The translations under genes were made by a program, and so were the position numbers. From Candidatus Thiodiazotropha sp. 'RUGA' (GTDB lineage Bacteria > Pseudomonadota > Gammaproteobacteria > Chromatiales > Chromatiaceae): a stretch of 64,000 bases of DNA. Position 1 is the first letter of the stretch; each line of letters opens with the position of its first letter. The notes beneath the pieces are model-generated. The model did not search any database and had not been told where the DNA came from. It worked only from the letters and a program-made list of their open reading frames with translations. Below, piece by piece: positions 1-8,890 of the stretch. Location: the NCBI GenBank assembly GCA_016842065.1, contig JAEPDS010000007.1:116215-180214 (forward strand), in the 5' to 3' direction.

Positions 1-52
1 AATAATTTTATGCCCTGGTAAAAGTCCGGCCTGTCTGGGCGAGTGGTTGAGG

Positions 53-74
53 AAGGCGCTGCGGCGCCTTTTTT
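53..74 (+). terminator. Rho-independent terminator of an upstream plus-strand gene
   Basis: A seven-base-pair GC-rich stem (AAGGCGC, loop TGCG, GCGCCTT) runs directly into six T residues on the plus strand. The T-run lies on the plus side only, so it should end a transcript that enters the window from the left. It is not a terminator for the minus-strand gene that ends at 119. Confidence 0.75.
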
Positions 75-118
75 AATGGCCGTGTGGTTGCCGGGGATCA
101 GAGGTGATCTTTACTGCC

Positions 119-2200
119 TCAGTCACTGTTGAAATCGTAGTTGATGGAGTCTGATGGCTCCTGGATGAAGTATCCCCGAATGTAGTTGATTCCGATCGAC
201 CAGAGTATCGCCAGGCTGCCAGCTTCCTCCACCCCGGAGGCGATGGTCTTGATATCCTCCGCCTGAACCAGTTCATTAAGATGATTCAGCTTGTCCTGTT
301 TATCCTGATTTTCAGACAGATCACTCAAGAATGAGCTGTGGAACTGGACGAAATCGAGGGGAAAGCTGCTGAGTATCGCTTCAGGCTTTTTCGCCAGTCC
401 GAAATGGTCGATACAGGTTTTGCATTTGATCTTTTTCAATCCTTCAGCGAACTTCTTCAGCTTTTGCAGATGACTTCTTGCCTCACCATCGTCGAACTGA
501 AAGGTTATCCATGAGCCCTTGGCTTCATAGTCCCTCAGACAATCACAGACAAACAGCAGCAGGGTCTCATCATCCAGAGAGCTGCCGGAGATATTCACCA
601 GAAAATTGATCTTTTTACCCTGCTTACGCTGTGTCGCCAGTTCGGCGATGGCATTTTTGATGACCCATCTGTCCAACTCGTGCATGCGACCCATCTCCTC
701 GATCTTATTCAGGAAGTGGTCCGGTTGAATCTCCTCCTGTTGTTCGTCGAGCAGTCGCAGGGTTACCGCATAGTTTTCCCGGGTGTCGCCATGCAGGCTG
801 ACGATGGGTTGATAGGCCAGTTGGAACTTATCGTTGTCGAAGGCAAATCGAATCAGTGCGGAGAGATCGGCCTCGCCCGAGGTGCCGCTTTCGGCAGCCG
901 GAATCAGCTCCTCGGCAATATAGTAGCTGTTACCCCCTTTCGAACGAGCCACTTCACAGGCTTGATAGGCATGGGTGATGAAATCGTTGCCTGTGGAGAA
1001 CTCTTCTGAGCAGAACACCACACCAATACTGCAAGTGGCCTGGATCCCCTGATCTGACTGTTCGTTGCTCTCAATGGCATCGCAGATCCTTTTTGCGCTC
1101 TGTTCGGCGCTTTTTGGCTCAGTTTCTTGAGAGAGTATGGTGAAAGTGTGATCCCCGAACCTGGCCAGAACCTCCTGGTTTGCAACGGTTTTACGCAGTA
1201 GACCGGCAATCTCTAAAAGTAACGAATCGCTGGCTTTGATGCCTGTCTTGCTACGAATTTCAGTGAAATTGTCGAGAGTGACGTAGTACAGGGTGTTGCC
1301 TTTCGCACCGGAGGGCCGGCTCCGTCTGACCTCCTCCTCGAGCTGGTTGAGGAAGTATTGGCGGTTGTAGAGCCCGGTCTGTACATCCTGGGTACTCAGC
1401 AGGCGCAGTTTCTCTTCGACCTCCCGAGTGATCGATTGGTCGCGAAACACCACCTGGGTGCAGGGTTCACCATCGATGCTTGCGGGTGTGAAGTGGAGTT
1501 CCGCACTGAACTCGGCACCATCGCTGCGCAGGCAGGTGGTCTTCATTTCACTGCAGTGTTCGCTGTCAGCGCTGAGCTTACGCAGCACTTTCTTGAAACC
1601 GGCGTGTTCGGAAGGGGCGATCATGTCCATGATGGGAAGGCCTTCGATCTCCTCCTCACTGGCCAGTCCGAACAGCTCCAGATAGGCGCGATTGGCAGTT
1701 ACGTGCATACCTTCGTGGACATAGGCGATCGCATCCCTGGAACTTTCGGTCAGAGCGTCGCAGCGCTCCTCGGCCTCTTCCAGTTGGTGTTCAATCAACT
1801 GCAGTCGTCGCGCGATATTGAGATATTTATACTCTCGCAGGATGACCTGAACCAGGTGGTCGAAATTTTTACGTTCAACCAGGTCCGCAATGCCCTGTTT
1901 CATCAGCGAGATTCGCAGCTCATCATTGGTTTCGTCACTGACACCGATCACCGGGGTGGCTGAGCTGGTAACGCCCAGCAGTGCAAGCAGTTGGTTGACC
2001 TCCAGAGCGTCGGCTTCGACCGTATAGATCAGCAGATCCAGAGGGTGCTTTTTCTTCAGTTGTTCGGTCAGCTGATCGGCATCGTGATCGATGCGAATCG
2101 CATGGGCTGGTGTGCCACTGTTACGCAGGGAGTCCAGGCAGGTTTCTACTTCAGGGGTTGTATTTCCTAAAACCAGTAACTCAATCGCTTCTTCGGGCAT
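119..2200 (-). CDS. FimX-like degenerate REC-PAS-GGDEF-EAL c-di-GMP effector
   Basis: This 693-residue cytoplasmic protein has a receiver-like domain (about 1-125) without an obvious phospho-acceptor Asp, a PAS domain (about 148-265), a GGDEF domain (about 270-430) and an EAL domain (about 445-685). Both enzyme domains look dead. The GGDEF slot reads GDHTF (349-353) and the EAL slot reads VTL (near 479). The usual DDFG is DHFG, VKIDxxF is VQFHSSF, and AEGVE is ASGVEE. The domain order and double degeneracy match Pseudomonas FimX and related effectors, which bind c-di-GMP through the EAL fold and act on type IV pili. A pilus role here is inferred from that family; no pilus gene is adjacent. 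It lies 115 bases downstream of the DAHP synthase gene on the same strand. Confidence 0.85.
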   Translation of the reverse strand: MPEEAIELLVLGNTTPEVETCLDSLRNSGTPAHAIRIDHDADQLTEQLKKKHPLDLLIYTVEADALEVNQLLALLGVTSSATPVIGVSDETNDELRISLMKQGIADLVERKNFDHLVQVILREYKYLNIARRLQLIEHQLEEAEERCDALTESSRDAIAYVHEGMHVTANRAYLELFGLASEEEIEGLPIMDMIAPSEHAGFKKVLRKLSADSEHCSEMKTTCLRSDGAEFSAELHFTPASIDGEPCTQVVFRDQSITREVEEKLRLLSTQDVQTGLYNRQYFLNQLEEEVRRSRPSGAKGNTLYYVTLDNFTEIRSKTGIKASDSLLLEIAGLLRKTVANQEVLARFGDHTFTILSQETEPKSAEQSAKRICDAIESNEQSDQGIQATCSIGVVFCSEEFSTGNDFITHAYQACEVARSKGGNSYYIAEELIPAAESGTSGEADLSALIRFAFDNDKFQLAYQPIVSLHGDTRENYAVTLRLLDEQQEEIQPDHFLNKIEEMGRMHELDRWVIKNAIAELATQRKQGKKINFLVNISGSSLDDETLLLFVCDCLRDYEAKGSWITFQFDDGEARSHLQKLKKFAEGLKKIKCKTCIDHFGLAKKPEAILSSFPLDFVQFHSSFLSDLSENQDKQDKLNHLNELVQAEDIKTIASGVEEAGSLAILWSIGINYIRGYFIQEPSDSINYDFNSD

Positions 2201-2315
2201 GCCGTACTATCCTGATACCAATGCGTTTATCTGTTTCATAGCCGTATGATTACCGCCCGTCAACTCCGTTCTGTATTCAGCGCCACACCGACTGCTGTAG
2301 GCAATTCTGCAGTTT

Positions 2316-3380
2316 TTATGTGGCCTTGCCGCTCTGGCGTCGCTGCCTGACTGCTTCGGCCAGTGTATTGAGCAGTGGCACACTGTCATCCCAGCTGATG
2401 CAGGCGTCGGTAATGCTTTGACCATAGGTCAGGGTTTCCCCTTCAACTCTATCTTGTCGACCGGCGGTCAGGAAACTTTCAATCATTGCGCCCATGATGC
2501 GATTATCACCACGGGCGATCTGGCTCGCCACATCACGCCCAACCAGCAGTTGGCGGGGATGCTGTTTGCGGCTGTTGGCATGGCTGAAATCGACCATCAA
2601 GCGGGGTTTCAAACCATTACTCTCCATCTCATCCGCGGCGATATTGATACTCTCCGAATCATAGTTCGGGCGGCTGCCGCCTCTCAGGATCACATGACAG
2701 TCGGGATTGCCGTGGGTGGAGAAGATGGCGGAGTTACCCTCTTTGGTTACCGAGAGAAAGTGGTGTGGGCGGGAGGAGGAGCGGATTGCATCCATAGCCA
2801 CCCGCATGCTGCCGTTGGTCGCGTTCTTGAAGCCGACCGGGCAGGAGAGGCCTGAAGCCAGCTCCCTGTGAGCCTGGCTCTCGGTGGTGCGCGCACCGAT
2901 TGCACCCCAACTGATCAGATCGGCAATATACTGGGGGCTTATCAGATCCAGATACTCGGTTCCGGCCGGAACACCGAGGTCATTGATGTTCAAAAGCAGT
3001 TTTCTGGCCAAACGCAGTCCGGAGTTGATTTCGAAGCGGTCATCCAGGGTCGGATCGTTGATCAGTCCCTTCCATCCCACGGTTGTACGCGGTTTTTCAA
3101 AGTAGACCCGCATCACGATCTCCAGGTCATCCTTCAGGGATTCCCGCAGTGGCTGCAGTCTGCTGGCGTAATCGAGGGCAGCCTCAGGATCGTGCACCGA
3201 ACAGGGGCCGATGATCACCAGCAGGCGGTCATCCTCACCATGCAGAATCCGGTGTATCTCCCGACGGGCATCAAATACGGTATTCGAGGCCTTTTCAGTG
3301 ATGGGCAGTTCCTGGTGTATCTGAGCCGGAGGATTGAGTTCCTTGATGGCTTTGATGCGGAGATCGTCAGTTTGTTTCAT
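2316..3380 (-). CDS. aroG: 3-deoxy-7-phosphoheptulonate synthase (class I DAHP synthase)
   Basis: This cytoplasmic enzyme joins phosphoenolpyruvate and erythrose 4-phosphate in the first step of the shikimate pathway. The 354-residue length fits the AroF/G/H class. Family signatures are visible: VIIGPCSVHD near residue 57, RVYFEKPRTTVGWKG near 91, a GARTTESQ motif, VGFKNATNG, HVILRGG and VDFSHANS. Which feedback type it belongs to (Phe, Tyr or Trp) cannot be told from sequence reading alone. No attenuator or TyrR site is evident upstream. The start is the ATG whose protein begins MKQTDDLRIK, as in known homologues. Confidence 0.95.
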   Translation of the reverse strand: MKQTDDLRIKAIKELNPPAQIHQELPITEKASNTVFDARREIHRILHGEDDRLLVIIGPCSVHDPEAALDYASRLQPLRESLKDDLEIVMRVYFEKPRTTVGWKGLINDPTLDDRFEINSGLRLARKLLLNINDLGVPAGTEYLDLISPQYIADLISWGAIGARTTESQAHRELASGLSCPVGFKNATNGSMRVAMDAIRSSSRPHHFLSVTKEGNSAIFSTHGNPDCHVILRGGSRPNYDSESINIAADEMESNGLKPRLMVDFSHANSRKQHPRQLLVGRDVASQIARGDNRIMGAMIESFLTAGRQDRVEGETLTYGQSITDACISWDDSVPLLNTLAEAVRQRRQSGKAT

Positions 3381-4149
3381 GCGCTGGAAGCCGATTGTTC
3401 AATGGTCCAAAAAACAGCTGATTATACATGCATCCACCGAATCAGCGATATGAGTTTGTCTCTCGCTGCCAACAGGCAGTCACGTTTCTGACGAATAAAC
3501 CCGGTGTGCATCGGGGTGGCGCCCGGTCAACAAGCAGCGAAATGCCGGGCGATCATCCTGATGGTCGGCTGCTTAGAGCGTTTAGGCGGCTGGATCGGCT
3601 GTTGCACCGTTTGCTCACACGATAAGGCGGTGAAGCCTCTGGCGGTTGATTGGGTTGGATTGAGCTTGCCTCTCTAGCAGAGTGGGGCGCTGGTCGATTG
3701 AATATAGAGTAACCTATTGTAAATGTGGAAATTAGTGCTGATTGGTTCGATCGAGTCTCTGCTGGAGCTGGAGCCTTGAGTGTGATGGCTGCAGCTGAAA
3801 CAGATCCGTCGTAGAGGGGTAATATTCCCTATTCTAAAACGTCCTAAAGGATTATAAATGCGCAACCGATAATGCTAGGGTATGGGTTGTTATTAACCCG
3901 GCGACTCAGTATGTCGTGTTCAGGGCTTCAAGCAAACCCTGAACGAATCTAAAGCCGATACCGAGCTGACAAATCAGAGCGTTTCTGATTGTGGGTCTTT
4001 GCAATGATAGAGGTTCTCGTTGTGATCGGTTGCCGGAATTGCTGATATGACCATTTCGGTCCAGAATTTTTGGGCCATTTGAATTCGTCTTCACAGACCC
4101 TGGTGTAGACTGGCCCAAACAAGGCTCTTAACGTATAAACCAAGATGAT
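3381..4149. other. 769-base intergenic region, no gene seen
   Basis: This gap separates the divergent DAHP synthase and polysaccharide genes and should hold both promoters. Only short low-quality reading frames occur, none with a ribosome site or a recognisable product. No clear terminator, riboswitch or repeat was found. The right half (about 3680-4149) is more AT-rich than the flanking genes. Confidence 0.5.
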
Positions 4150-5160
4150 ATGCGACTGATCAAGAATGCCATAAAGACCTTAATTGCCTACTCACTCCAC
4201 TATTCCGGTCTGCTGTCACTGATTAAGAACAACCGACTTCGTGATCGTGTCTGTGTGCTGGCCTACCATCGTATTCTGCCCGATGCGCAGGCGGCAAAAA
4301 CAAACTCGGCAGATGCAATCATCACTGAGAGTGGTCTGTTTCGGAAGCATCTGAAATGGTTGAAGGATGAGTTTCACATCATCGATATGCAGGAGTTACA
4401 GGCAATCCTGCTGGATAACCAACCGATGGCTGGCAACAGTCTGCTGATCACGTTCGATGATGGCTGGCAGGACAATTTTCAGCATGCCAGGTCGGCGTTA
4501 ACCGATGAGGGTGTGCCGGCAACCATATTTCTGCCCTATAACTATATCGGCAGTGGTGAGGTGTTTTGGCAGGAGGAGATGCTTGCCAGACTGACTCAAT
4601 TGAATGAGAGTGAAGCGGAATCGGACAAATCGTTACTGATGGATCTCGCCGGTATTGAAGCGGGCGTCGGTAAAGAGCTGTTGCGCAGTGCGGTAACACA
4701 GCTTAAGACCAAACCCTATACGGAGATCTACCAGATCCTTGATAGATTGAGGGCGCATCAACCACAGAGTGCCATTGACATGAAGTCGGATGCCTACATG
4801 GATTGGCAGCAGATCAATCAGCTGGGCAAAGAGCGTATCAGCTTTGGCTCTCATGCTTTGAGTCACAGGATTCTCACCCAGATAGAGTTGGATGAAGCCA
4901 GGCATGAGATCGTTGAATCCAGAAGTCTGATCAAGCAGAAGACCGGAAAAGAGATCGATACAATCGCTTATCCGAATGGCAACTGCAATTCAGCCATCGA
5001 AAAGATTGTCGATGAGTCGGGATTCCGGCTTGGGTTCACAATCAGCAGAGGGTATGTTGGCAAGGATTCAAACCCAATGGCACTACCCAGATTTAATATC
5101 CATACCAATAATTCGAGCAGTAAACCTCTGTTTCTCTGCACGGTCCTGAATATTTTTTAA
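4150..5160 (+). CDS. Polysaccharide deacetylase (NodB-like) family protein
   Basis: This 336-residue protein opens the polysaccharide cluster. It carries a NodB-type deacetylase core. The metal-site motif LLITFDDGWQDNF has D103-D104, followed by GSHALSH (the H-x3-H metal pair) and AYPNG near the C terminus. The N-terminal AYHRIL stretch is typical of extracytoplasmic-polysaccharide deacetylases. It probably removes N-acetyl groups from a surface polysaccharide or a precursor. There is no convincing signal peptide, so its location is uncertain. The gene is followed 22 bases later by the ATP-grasp gene. The exact start is weakly supported because the ribosome site is poor. Confidence 0.85.
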   Translation: MRLIKNAIKTLIAYSLHYSGLLSLIKNNRLRDRVCVLAYHRILPDAQAAKTNSADAIITESGLFRKHLKWLKDEFHIIDMQELQAILLDNQPMAGNSLLITFDDGWQDNFQHARSALTDEGVPATIFLPYNYIGSGEVFWQEEMLARLTQLNESEAESDKSLLMDLAGIEAGVGKELLRSAVTQLKTKPYTEIYQILDRLRAHQPQSAIDMKSDAYMDWQQINQLGKERISFGSHALSHRILTQIELDEARHEIVESRSLIKQKTGKEIDTIAYPNGNCNSAIEKIVDESGFRLGFTISRGYVGKDSNPMALPRFNIHTNNSSSKPLFLCTVLNIF

Positions 5161-5182
5161 TTGGTGTAAACAGTCCCTCACA

Positions 5183-6391
5183 ATGAAGGTTTTTGTTACT
5201 GACGGATACGCAAGAGCTGCCTTGGCGGTAACCCGCTCACTTGGCGCCAAAGGGCATCAGGTTTTTGTCGGATCCGAATCCAAGAGGTCTCTGGCGTCCT
5301 CCTCAAAGTATTGTCACCTTGGCGTAAGCTATCCCAATCCAGCCGAGGCGCCGGAAGCGTTTGTCGATTTTCTCATCGATAGCGTTGAGCAGTTTGGCAT
5401 TGAGGTGTTGATGCCGGTCACTGATGTCTGTCTGTTGCTGGTTTCGAAACACAGGGCGAGATTTCCATCGACCTGCAGTCTGCCGATCGCAGATGATGAA
5501 GCGATCAATGCAGCGGCTGACAAGAATTACATCCTGGAGCTGGCAAAGTCGATCGGCATGCCGGTGCCCCAATCGCTGGTGATCAACTCGATTGACGATG
5601 TGGAGCAGGGCCTGCGCGGTGCCGGGCTTGAATATCCGGTTGTCTTGAAACCGGTCCGGTCCAGAGTCAAGTCGGCAAGTGGCTGGATCTCCACGGCGGT
5701 CGACTATGCTGCAGATCGTGATGAACTGCTTGAGAAATTGCAGGCGTATGTTTCCGAGGTCTATCCGGTAATCCTTCAGCAGCGTATAAGCGGTGTGGGC
5801 TCAGGAGCCTTCTACTGCTTCGATAATGGTAGGTGCATTGCCAAATTTGCCCACTCCCGCTTACGTGAAAAACCTCCTTCAGGGGGTGTCAGTGTGCTCA
5901 GGGAGAGTCGCTTGATCGATCCAAAGGTCGATGAGTACAGTCAGAAGTTGTTGACTGCCCTGGGATGGCATGGGGTGGCAATGGTTGAGTTCAAGATCGA
6001 TGAGGCGACTGGGGATGCCTATATCATGGAGATTAACGGCCGATACTGGGGGTCCCTGCAGCTGGCGATCGATGCGGGCGTGGATTTTCCCGAGATACTG
6101 CTCTCCATGGTGTCAGCCGATGATCCGCAAGATCCTCCGGTGTACAAAACCGGGGTGAAAACCCGTTGGTTCTGGGGAGATATGGATCTGTTGTTGATGT
6201 ATCTGCTAAAGAAGAGTGAAGCACTGAAACTGCCTGAACAACACCCAGGAAGATTGAGGGCCATTCTCTCTATTCTGTTACCCTGGAGCCGTGGTCAACG
6301 TTTTGAAATATTACGTTTCAAAGATATGGGACCCTGGTTCTACGAGAGCAAAAAGTGGATAAACACCAATCTGCTCAATAGATTGGATTAG
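5183..6391 (+). CDS. ATP-grasp domain protein (carbamoyl-phosphate-synthase-like ligase)
   Basis: This 402-residue protein begins with a Rossmann-like pre-ATP-grasp fold (MKVFVTDGYARAALAV...) and continues with an ATP-grasp domain. That domain includes YPVVLKPVRSR for nucleotide binding and VEFKIDE...MEINGRYWGS as the metal-binding end. Such proteins form an acyl-phosphate and couple it to an amine or other nucleophile. In polysaccharide clusters they often add amino-acid-type decorations. The substrate is unknown. Its place between deacetylase and FemAB-like genes suggests modification of a surface glycan. Confidence 0.8.
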   Translation: MKVFVTDGYARAALAVTRSLGAKGHQVFVGSESKRSLASSSKYCHLGVSYPNPAEAPEAFVDFLIDSVEQFGIEVLMPVTDVCLLLVSKHRARFPSTCSLPIADDEAINAAADKNYILELAKSIGMPVPQSLVINSIDDVEQGLRGAGLEYPVVLKPVRSRVKSASGWISTAVDYAADRDELLEKLQAYVSEVYPVILQQRISGVGSGAFYCFDNGRCIAKFAHSRLREKPPSGGVSVLRESRLIDPKVDEYSQKLLTALGWHGVAMVEFKIDEATGDAYIMEINGRYWGSLQLAIDAGVDFPEILLSMVSADDPQDPPVYKTGVKTRWFWGDMDLLLMYLLKKSEALKLPEQHPGRLRAILSILLPWSRGQRFEILRFKDMGPWFYESKKWINTNLLNRLD

Positions 6392-6552
6392 TGTTAACGG
6401 GCCCTGGCTCTTCTAAGATACCATCGATCGCAGTGGCAGCTGGTTCTTGTGGAGCCAGCGAAGTTGTTTGAATCAGGAAATTGTTTAGCGCCTGTGGTGT
6501 GATTTCATTGTAAAATGCCGGCGCAGCGTATTATTTTATCGGATCAGGTTTA

Positions 6553-7593
6553 ATGTCGGATATTCAGCGATTATCGAGTACACCAAAGAGCAGGGAGTTA
6601 TGGAATCAGTATCTTGCTGATGCGTCCGATGCGAATTTCTACCAGCGCTTCGAGTGGCAGGAGTTGAACGAAAGCCACTTTGGGCATCAGGTCTATTCGA
6701 TCGCCTCCAGTCATGAGGGCCGGATCAACGGTGTCTTGCCCATCGTATTAATCAACAGCAGACTGTTTGGCCGAATCATGTGCTCGATGCCGTTTGTCAA
6801 CTTCGGCGGTGCCTCTGCCGACAGCATCGAAGTCGAGAACGATCTGGTCAAATATGCGATGCAGCTGGCAAACGAGTCGAAAGTGGACTATCTGGAGATG
6901 CGGGCCAGTAAGAGTTCACCTCTGGGGCTTGAGGAGTCGACCAAAAAAGTTTCGCTGGTGATCAAGCTTGAAGATGACCATGAAAAGATCTGGTCCGGTT
7001 TCAAGTCAAAACACCGCACCAATATCAGACGGGTCTACAAGAATGATATTGAAATCCGCTCCGGGCATGCAGAACTGCTCGATGATTTTTATCATGTTAT
7101 GAGCCACTCCTGGCGGGACCTGGGGACGCCTTTCTACAAGAAAAGTTACTTTCAATCGCTGCTTCAATACTTTTCACCACAAGACCTGAAGATATTTGCG
7201 GTTTACATGGATGGCCAACCGATCAGTGTGGCAATGAATGGATACTACAAGCAGACTGTCGAAGGGATGTGGATGGGTACTGTCAAGGAGTATCGCAGGC
7301 TTCAGCCAACCTACGCGCTCTATTGGGAGATGATCAAAGACAGCTGTGAAGGTGGATACGGAAATTTTCATCTTGGTCGCTCAACCGCCGACTCGACTGG
7401 TGAGGCCTTCAAGAAGAAATGGAATGCGGAAACCAGGCAGCTCTATTGGCAATACTACATGCCGGATGGGTCTGAGATGCCACAACTGAATGTTGATAAC
7501 GCCAAGTTCAAACTGGCAATTGATGTCTGGAAAAAACTGCCGTTGCCGATTGTCGGTTTTATCGGGCCTCTGATCTCCAAGAGCATTCCGTAG
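6553..7593 (+). CDS. FemAB/GNAT-type acyltransferase of the polysaccharide cluster
   Basis: This 346-residue protein has the two-lobed GNAT layout of FemAB and BioF2-like transferases. The N-terminal lobe holds FYQRFEWQEL and MPFVNFGGAS. The C-terminal lobe holds WMGTVKEYRRLQPTYALYWEMI and ends with FHLGRSTADSTGEAFKKKW. These 'FemAB-like' proteins are common in exopolysaccharide clusters with deacetylases, where the donor and acceptor are generally not known. Transfer of an aminoacyl or acyl group to a sugar is inferred. The gene follows the ATP-grasp gene after 161 bases and precedes the aminotransferase by 9 bases. Confidence 0.8.
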   Translation: MSDIQRLSSTPKSRELWNQYLADASDANFYQRFEWQELNESHFGHQVYSIASSHEGRINGVLPIVLINSRLFGRIMCSMPFVNFGGASADSIEVENDLVKYAMQLANESKVDYLEMRASKSSPLGLEESTKKVSLVIKLEDDHEKIWSGFKSKHRTNIRRVYKNDIEIRSGHAELLDDFYHVMSHSWRDLGTPFYKKSYFQSLLQYFSPQDLKIFAVYMDGQPISVAMNGYYKQTVEGMWMGTVKEYRRLQPTYALYWEMIKDSCEGGYGNFHLGRSTADSTGEAFKKKWNAETRQLYWQYYMPDGSEMPQLNVDNAKFKLAIDVWKKLPLPIVGFIGPLISKSIP

Positions 7594-7602
7594 GGCCCTG
7601 AT

Positions 7603-8799
7603 ATGATGAGACACCTCTCACCAACGGGCTCGCCAATCAAATTTTCAGAATTTGCCGGTTGGTTGACTAACATCGCCACCAGGAGAAACCATACCGAGGT
7701 CTTGCTACAGCTCGCAAAAGGAGTGCTTGGAATGGATGCCGGATTCCTCTTTTCCACTGGGCGGGGAGCGATGACGGCGCTACTGGCTGCTGTAAAGCTT
7801 CAAAACAGTGGCAATGATCGTGATGAGGTGATCATTCCCGCCTACACCTGTTACTCGGTTGCCAGTTCGGTAATCAATGCCGGGCTCAAGATCCGTCTCT
7901 GTGATATCGACCCCAGGACGCTCTCCTGTGATGAGCGACAGCTTCGACAGATAGACTTCTCCCGGGTTGTCGCCATCGTCAGTGCCAATCTTTACGGTTT
8001 GCCAAATGACCTGCCGATGCTGGAAAAACTGGCGAAAAACGAAGGTATTCTGCTAATCGATGATGCAGCTCAGTCACTCAATGCAAAGATTGATGGACGC
8101 TATCTGGGTAGTTTTGGTGATGCGGGTATTTTAAGTCTTGATAAAGGTAAAAATGTGACATCTATTCAGGGTGGATTGGCAGTAACAAACCATCCTGCTC
8201 TGGCAGAGTTGCTATCCAAGGAGGTGGAAAAACTCGATCCGCTGAGTTTCAAGCGCCAGCTCATCGAGTTCGTAAAGGTGGTGATCTACTATTTTTTTCT
8301 CAATCCTTACGCCTATAAACTGCCTGCCAATATCAGTTTTACAGGATTGGGAGAGACCCGCTTTGAGACGGATGTGGAGGTCAGCCAGTATCCAGCTTTT
8401 CTTTCATCGTTAGCGACTGCTCAGTTCAACAGGATTGACCAGATTACCCAGTCAAGAACCCGGCATGGCTTCTACTATGATGAGGCCCTGCAATCCAATC
8501 AGTCGATAACCAAGATAGATCGTCTGGCGCAAACCGAACCAGCCTATCTAAGGTACCCTTTGCTGGTGCATGATGAGAATCAACGTCGTGAGTTGCTTGA
8601 AGGATTTCGTGAGTACGGTATCTCGGCTTCCTATCCAAAGTCATTGAGCTCTGTTTCCGAAATAGCGGGGCATCTGGTTGGTGAGCGGAGATGTCCTGCA
8701 GCAGAAACAGTAGCACAGCAGATTGTGACACTGCCTACACATGCCTATGTGCGTGAAACCGATATGAATCGGATCATTGATATTCTGGCAGAGTTGTAA
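7603..8799 (+). CDS. DegT/DnrJ/EryC1/StrS family PLP-dependent aminotransferase
   Basis: This 398-residue protein fits the sugar aminotransferase family. It has VIIPAYTCYSVASSVINAG near the N terminus, the cofactor-side motif LIDDAAQSL, and the PLP-lysine region GILSLDKGKN. Family members make amino sugars from keto-sugar nucleotides. The sugar made here is unknown, and the active-site region differs from the common SFxxxK form (SLDKGKN), so a strict sugar substrate is not proven. The gene starts 9 bases after the FemAB-like gene, consistent with one operon. Two adjacent ATG codons (7603, 7606) are possible starts. Confidence 0.85.
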   Translation: MMRHLSPTGSPIKFSEFAGWLTNIATRRNHTEVLLQLAKGVLGMDAGFLFSTGRGAMTALLAAVKLQNSGNDRDEVIIPAYTCYSVASSVINAGLKIRLCDIDPRTLSCDERQLRQIDFSRVVAIVSANLYGLPNDLPMLEKLAKNEGILLIDDAAQSLNAKIDGRYLGSFGDAGILSLDKGKNVTSIQGGLAVTNHPALAELLSKEVEKLDPLSFKRQLIEFVKVVIYYFFLNPYAYKLPANISFTGLGETRFETDVEVSQYPAFLSSLATAQFNRIDQITQSRTRHGFYYDEALQSNQSITKIDRLAQTEPAYLRYPLLVHDENQRRELLEGFREYGISASYPKSLSSVSEIAGHLVGERRCPAAETVAQQIVTLPTHAYVRETDMNRIIDILAEL

Positions 8800-8890
8800 C
8801 GCCGATTGGCTAACTCTCATCAGGCTCCGATCTGGAGTTAGGCATGTTAGCTAACGCTATAAACAGATTGAGTGAGAACAGGTCCTGAAA

